Source of the DNA: Diogma glabrata
Lineage: Eukaryota > Arthropoda > Insecta > Diptera > Cylindrotomidae
Direction: 5' to 3'
NCBI GenBank assembly: GCA_963693315.1
Contig: OY856188.1
Coordinates: forward strand, 192,160,266-192,224,265
DNA: 64,000 nucleotides
Position 1 is the stretch's first letter. Each line of letters begins with the position of its first letter. The position numbers and the translations under genes are program-made. The notes beneath the pieces were generated by a model. That model had not been told where the DNA came from and made no database searches. It saw only the letters and a program-made list of their open reading frames with translations. Positions 58,680 to 64,000 of the stretch are shown in pieces.

Positions 58680-59345
58680 AATAATTATCACCCGACACAG
58701 TTATGCATTTAGCAGATTCATCATGTTTTACTGAAATAGAGGATAACAATTCAAGTATAGAACTAACAGTTTCGTCTTTTAGTGCTTTAATGCCAACTAC
58801 TTTGATATTGATACCTGTTTCTTTTTTAAAATATTGTAAGAACACATAAAATATTTTATGATTGCCATGGTTTCTGGCATCTGTTCAAATTGAAACTAAA
58901 TTTGTGTTTTCAATATTTTCAAATGCATTTGGTACCGCCAAGTGTCGGAAAAGCCAACACATTACCAATATTACTTCTGTTTTAGTTCGCGGACAAGAAA
59001 AATGTTTAGCAATAGCTGAATCTGGTAAAATATATTTATGGCTGCAGTCAATGGATCGAAACTGTGATGGTGCGTTACTGTGTGGTATGCCAATGTACCC
59101 TTTGCTGCAGCAACTTGATAATCCATTTTTGTGAATTTTGAAATAAAAAACTCTGATACATTATTGGATAAATCTTTTCCTTTTATCGTCTTTTTGTGTT
59201 TTTCGGTGTTGGCATGTTGCTCTCAAGCCGACCTTCCTTTGTTGGCTCTAGAAAACCTAACATTACAAATAGCATAGAGCACCTGGTGATGATTGTTATC
59301 GTTCTGTGTAAACATGGGGTATTCCATTTTAATTTTGTCATTAAA
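58680..59345 (-). pseudogene. hAT transposase N-terminal/mid fragment
   Basis: Minus-strand pieces: CNVRFSRANKGRSA and EQHANTEKHKKTIKGKDLSN (BED-like zinc finger region, family C..C..S..HGG..DI.QH...KH), then VAAAKGTLAYHTVTHHHSF (family AxxEGTxAxHxVxHxxSF), HFSCPRTKTEVI (RTKAxAI) and a TDARNHGNHKIF piece (family TDASNH). Frames shift and stops occur. The catalytic C-terminal half is not recognisable. Confidence 0.7.
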
Positions 59346-60385
59346 TGTGCATTTACGCCTTGAAATTACAAACTAATAGACAAAATATGCTCAAATCTCA
59401 TGAGCAAAAGTTTTTTCACGCACGCTCGATGATAGTTTTAGCACCACATGAAAAATGTAATATACGAAACACTTTATTCAAAAGATAACATAAATATCTA
59501 AGATGTTTTACAATTTATGTATGACGCATGTCCAAAAAGAGGACAAAAACCATTATTTTGAAAAAAGATACCGGACACATTTTTTTGGTTTCAAAAGAGG
59601 ACTTGTCCTCTTAAAAGTGGACGTCTGGTCACCCTATGTGAGACCAAAAACCAGGTTATTGCATTAAAAGTTTGTCAAAAAAATATTGTCAAGTGTGTCA
59701 AAAGAATGATTTTCATTTTTTTACCTAATTTTTTTTTTAGATAAAAATAAAATTAAGTATTTGTATATGACATGAAATGTAGTTGAACCTGAAAAAAGTA
59801 ATTGAACGTGGAAATTTTTGATTTTGTTATAATTTTTGGAATATTTTTATAATTTTGACAAAGTTTTATTTTGATTTTATTTATAGTTTTTGAAATATTT
59901 TTGGAATTTTGGGAAAAATTTTAATTTTTGAATTTGTGAATTATTAAATTTTGCAATATTTTTAGAATTTTGAAAATAGTTTCTATCTTTGATTTTGTAA
60001 TAATTTTTGAAATAATTTTAGAATTTTGAAAGAAATATGAATTTTTGATATTTGTAATATTTTCTCGAAACGCAAAATGGAGAGGTTTTTGAGTAGTTTG
60101 CCGAGTGTATCATCTTTTCACAAAATGATGTTAATTTATGATCTGTTATAATTTTCAGGCAACGTATTGATGCTTCATGTTAGTTTTGTAATAAATTTCT
60201 AAACAGAGATAAAAAAATACTTCTACTTTTTGTTAAAGCTTTATGTTTGATATATGTACGTACATCGCTGCCCAAAACTAAAAACAATGTCCTAATAAAA
60301 GTTTTTTGCCGAAAACTATATCAAAATCCTTAACCCAGACCGAAGTCTTGATATCTCAGAGCTCAACATTTCAGTCCCTCTATAT

Positions 60386-62521
60386 TTTTACAGTTTCCAA
60401 TCAAACATTTAAAAATTCCATTAACAACTAAAGTTTTCTGGATGGTTTTTCCACCTTAACTTAAGCATATCAAATAAAAATTTACTTTACGAGCATTTTG
60501 TTTGAGTCCAAAAAAACTTCAAACATGTTTCAATTTTTCAAAAATGTCAACCATAAATTTTAGCATAAAGTAAATTTAAAATTAAAAAATCTATTTTCAA
60601 TTAAATAGAAGGGTTTTCCCATGAATAAGTTAAATGCTATTAATATTCTAAAATTAGTAGAAACTAAAGCAAATTTTGTTAGATTTTTACGTTTTAGTGG
60701 TTTCAGAGTTTTCAAAATTAGAAAGTAAATTTAATTTCAAATTTAATTTTAATACGAAGCAGGTGTGATTTATTGTATTTTTTTTTAAATTATTTAATTG
60801 TAGCTTTAATTTTTTACTGGGTGGTTGGCGTTTTGTTGTTAAATATTTTATTTACTTCTCCTTTTTTTATATGACACCTTTGTCAACCATCATATAGATT
60901 GTAGGGACTAACTTGAAACAGATAAGTTTCCAATAATATGACACAGAAACATCTGGTGTAAACTTCAACAAATTGGACGATTACAAAGTGTCGTATAGCT
61001 ACTATATAGTTTTCTTACTTGAAAATTCAAATCGAATTTTTTTATTTTACTTGAAAATCAATCAAAATAAATCGATAAATAACCGAAGAAAGGAATTGAA
61101 AAATTTGGATAACATAACAAAAAATAGGATTTGATGAGAAAATTTAAGATAAATGATTCGAAGTCAAACAGAAAATAAAAAAATATTGATCTGATGAGAA
61201 ACGTAGCTAACTTTTTTATGTTCCTTATATTCATCTCCTTTTCTTATAAAATAATTTTTTTTCTTTGAATTTAAGGGAAAAGAGTTTTTTCTTTGTTATT
61301 TATTGATTTTAGGATAACAAAACAATTGATGAAAGAAATAGGATTAAAAGGATAGTCATTTTAATAAATTACGAGACAGAATATACAAAACAGAAAAGGT
61401 TAGAGTTTTCGCTTGTCATTTCCCAAGAGTGATTCCAATTTATGAGTATATTGTCATTTATCACTGTCTTTTGCATATTATGGATATGTTTATGTGATTT
61501 AGATGGATGTAAATATTGGAAATATTTAGTTGAAATAAAAGAATAGTTTTAATCAAAAGGAGTGGCGTTATCTTGGGTCTTTTAACTCTTTTGTTTTACA
61601 TTTTATTAGTGATGGTAATACAACCTAAATCTGGATTCAGACTTCATTTATGAATATTTTTACATGGTAGCTGGTGGAGTGCTTTGTAGAAGACTTATAT
61701 AATAAAAAGCTTTGCATTTCACAGATGAAAGCGAAATGTAACACTAAAGATAGCCCCAATAAATGTTTTGCGGATAACAAATCAGTTTTTTCTATTTTCA
61801 CTTCCAATCGTTTGCTAAAATTATATTCTAAAGTATTTATCCATCTTTTAAGTCAGGAGTAGCTAAACTTAAATAAATTAATTTAAAATTTTAAAAAATC
61901 GTCAACGATCTGCTTAATAGACAATAACTAATAATAACTTAAATCTCGCTTTGATCTATTCATATGCTAAATGTGCTATAAGTAAGATATCAAAGTTAAT
62001 TATTCATTTAAACCAAACCATTTGATGAAAATAATTACGTTTTGTAATATTTCTTTGATCAGTTACTCGCTCGTTTTTCTATTTGTGTTTGAGATCATAA
62101 CTCTTAAATAAAAAATGAAAATTTGATTTGTTAGTTTTTCTTTTCAATGATTGCTAAAGTTATGAGGCAAACTGTTTATACATATGTCTGGGTCAAGAAG
62201 CAAACACAAATTTTTTCTTATTGGTAAAGACATCTTATCTATAAAGACATCTTTCTTGTCAAATGATTTCTTTACAAAATGCCAAATGTCTTAGTTATCT
62301 AAAGCGGAAAAAAACATCAAAAAGGTAAATTCCGCAGTTTTTGAAAGGCAGATAAAAAGAAAAGGTGCGGGTGGGAAATAAATTTATACTTTGTAAACAT
62401 AGCTGTATCGACCACCGAGATTTGGCCAAACATTTTTATGACATTTTATTTGACTAGGCATTTGCTTTTCCACAAATATTATCATTGATAAAATTGAAAT
62501 AAAAAATTAATCATGACATGT
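60386..62521. other. AT-rich sequence without recognisable gene
   Basis: No domain-bearing ORF; the 62-aa ORF at 61674-61862 has no recognisable feature. No repeats noted. Confidence 0.45.
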
Positions 62522-62660
62522 TTAACCCCTTGTGCATCAATCCCGAGTCTGACTCGTGGACATTTATTTTGCTTTGTGAAACAATCACGAGTCTGACTCG
62601 TAGAAATTTATTTTACTTTCTAAGACAATCACGAGTTAGACTCGTGATAACAAAATAAAT
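62522..62660 (+). mobile_element. piggyBac-like end with 44-bp palindromic subrepeats
   Basis: TTAA at 62522-62525 is followed by CCCCTTGTGCATCAA, resembling the TTAA-CCCTTTG... ends of piggyBac-type elements. The 13-mer CGAGTCTGACTCG or CGAGTTAGACTCG, nearly palindromic, recurs at 62544, 62588 and 62632, exactly 44 bases apart, within direct repeats that also share AATTTATTTT. No transposase and no opposite end identified within the window. Confidence 0.5.
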
Positions 62661-62994
62661 TAAATTCATGGAATCACTTCAAAATTGTGATCGAACGGGT
62701 GAACCGATTTTAATGAATTTTTTTTTGTTTAAAAGGTACATAGTGACGCCTTATGAAAATATTACTTTAACAAAAAATATTCATATTTTTAGATGATTTT
62801 TTAAAATTTTATTTGTTCAAACCATATTTGTTCAAATCAAATCACCATTTCAAAAAGTATCGTTTTCTTCTCTTTCATAAATATATATATAAAATGGCGG
62901 AATCAATATGGCAGCTACAGGTTTACGGCCTCACTCTGAAAGTATAGAAATTTGGCTACCAACACAAATTTAAAATCTCAACAGATGTGTTGTT
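62661..62994. other. No feature seen
   Basis: Short AT-rich stretch between the TTAA-type end and the foldback repeat; nothing recognisable. Confidence 0.4.
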
Positions 62995-63568
62995 CAATTT
63001 ATGAAATTTTTTGCTATTCACAAAATTGTCGATCGATCTAGTTTCGAACCGATAAGAACTTTTTATTACACTTTAAAAAAGTATATCATTCTCATCAGGG
63101 CTAGCCGACTAGATACACTACCAAAAAAATTTTTCGCTATATAAACCTAAAATAGGTCACTACTCTAGCGAAGTATAAGAAACCAAAAAACTTTCATAAA
63201 TTGAATTAATTGTAGATAATGTGTCGATAGACACAAGTGAAAATGGTCATCTTCTTCTCACCGATACAAGTTTGTTATCCAATTCTAACTTGGTTAGAGT
63301 ATAACAACAATAGTGATCAACTAGAGAAACAAATTGACTAAACCTGAATCTAATAAACATATGTTTATGAAAGTTTTTTGGTTTCTTATACTTCGCTAGA
63401 GTAGTGACCTATTTTAGGTTTATATAGCGAAAATTTTTTTGGTAGTGTATCTAGTCGGCTAGCCCTGATGAGAATGATATACTTTTTTAAAGTGTAATAA
63501 AAAGTTCTTATCGGTTCGAAACTAGATCGATCGACAATTTTGTGGATAGCAAAAAATTTCATAAATTG
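62995..63568. repeat. Foldback repeat with about 205-bp arms
   Basis: 62995-63200 is the near-exact reverse complement of 63364-63568 (blocks GCTAGCCGACTAGATACACT, CTCTAGCGAAGTATAAGAAA, and CTAGTTTCGAACCGATAAGA), with a loop at 63201-63363. The loop plus right arm and its continuation (63217-63675) match 24990-25445. The 61-aa minus-strand ORF here is a shadow of the arm. Confidence 0.8.
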
Positions 63569-63675
63569 CACACCATATTTTGTTAGATTCAGTCTTATTA
63601 TTCATGATGGGATTATTTCCATCAGAGTGATGTAATATCACAAATAATTCATTGAATTAATTGTAGATGTGTTGT
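63217..63675 (+). repeat. Dispersed repeat, second copy of 24990-25445
   Basis: Same orientation, colinear, with scattered substitutions. Both begin around a TCGATAGACACAAGTGAA / TCAATAGACACAAGTGAA motif and end near CACAAATAATT.ATTGAATTAA. Confidence 0.75.
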
Positions 63676-64000
63676 TTTACTTAGAATGTTGATAATTATA
63701 AATAGTTTCAACTTCCGAGTGGTGTTAAATTTTTTATTCAAAATGGCGGCTCGTAAATTTAAAAATATAAAATTAAAAAAAAAACAAATAACAGATCTCG
63801 CGTTTTTATATTTTCTTCCATAATTTTGAATATTCATTAACTTTTTACAAAAAACCTGGAAAATTGCACTTTGGAGATGTTTTTTGGAAATTATAGAAGT
63901 TTTGTCTATAATTTCCATAACAATCTTTCGGTATATATTAGCCGATTTTTTTTAAAAATAATTTTCTACAAAAAACTTCAAAATAAATAAATAAATAAAC
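63676..64000. other. No feature seen at the right window edge
   Basis: AT-rich sequence; the 89-aa minus-strand ORF has no recognisable domain. Confidence 0.35.

Larger units (their letters stand above)
57789..59635 (-). mobile_element. Dead hAT transposon inserted in repeat family A
   Basis: The left tip TAGAGTGACCAGA and right tip (complement) TAGGGTGACCAGACGTCC are an inverted pair with one mismatch. Next to the right tip are inverted AGAGGACTTGTCCTCTT and GAGGACAAAAA motifs, as in the widespread insect hAT family with TAGGGTGACCAGACGTCCTC ends. No intact 8-bp duplication is visible; compared with the empty repeat copy, about four target bases (GGTA) are missing. Contains a minus-strand transposase pseudogene and a nested MITE. 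Confidence 0.75.
57613..60385 (+). repeat. Dispersed repeat family A, copy 3, split by a hAT element
   Basis: 57613-57787 and 59636-60385 together match 45848-46935 colinearly. The uninterrupted copies read GTCGGGATTGGTATGTGAGA; here GTCGGGATT and TGTGAGACC are separated by 1.85 kb of hAT sequence. Confidence 0.75.

Overview
The window looks like transposon-packed, AT-rich DNA from an animal genome, most likely an insect. This rests on the element families present (a Merlin/IS1595-like DDE transposase, hAT, a Crypton-like recombinase fragment, piggyBac/TTAA-type ends, several non-LTR retrotransposons, a Ty3/gypsy relic and many foldback MITEs). I see no host gene I can name, no rRNA, no confident tRNA and no CRISPR. 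Almost all ORFs over 60 codons are chance ORFs in AT-rich sequence or shadows of dead elements. The only long intact ORFs are two identical copies of a transposase.

Left third (1-29 kb). The dominant structure is an almost perfect 18.9-kb palindrome, 5786-24678. Its arms of about 9.36 kb are symmetric about position 15226.5 and separated by a 172-bp spacer. It is bounded on both sides by the same 8-bp direct repeat, GAAGTTCT, at 5778-5785 and 24679-24686. I read it as one giant transposable element with 9.36-kb terminal inverted repeats and an 8-bp target-site duplication. Each arm carries, from tip to centre: a non-coding tip region; a 0.7-kb TIR element with a broken N-terminal fragment of a Crypton-type tyrosine recombinase; a hairpin; a 646-bp MITE; and a 3.8-kb module with its own imperfect inverted repeats around an intact 414-aa Merlin/ISXO2-type transposase. 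The two transposase genes point outward. The palindrome seems to lie inside an older hAT-like element: a TAGTGTTTCTCAACTG-type end at 3443 and its inverted partner ending at 27408 are flanked by near-identical 8-mers (TTCTAAAC / ATCTAAAC). A 663-bp MITE and a 1.2-kb palindromic repeat occupy 3.7-5.6 kb.

Middle (29.6-46.9 kb). A dead non-LTR retrotransposon on the minus strand (29655-36480) was split by a 3965-bp foldback transposon (30946-34910). That element has TTAA target duplications, long inverted repeats built of about 133-bp tandem units, and a unique loop with an unrecognised ORF broken by one in-frame stop. Removing the foldback and one TTAA rejoins the retrotransposon reading frame. 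Next come a 751-bp foldback MITE (38094-38844) and a second dead non-LTR element on the plus strand (about 39.84-45.47 kb), itself interrupted at about 41.85-44.06 kb by tandem repeats.

Right third (46.9-64 kb). This holds a MITE (48787-49387), a stretch with weak Cys-rich ORFs, and a minus-strand Ty3/gypsy integrase relic that may be bounded by LTR fragments at 52.43 and 57.44 kb. Inside that interval lie a third LINE fragment and a repeat array with a perfect 80-bp hairpin. A non-coding repeat family at 57.6-60.4 kb was split by a dead hAT transposon (about 57.79-59.635 kb) that contains its own MITE. The window ends with a piggyBac-like end carrying 44-bp palindromic subrepeats and a foldback repeat also found at 25 kb.
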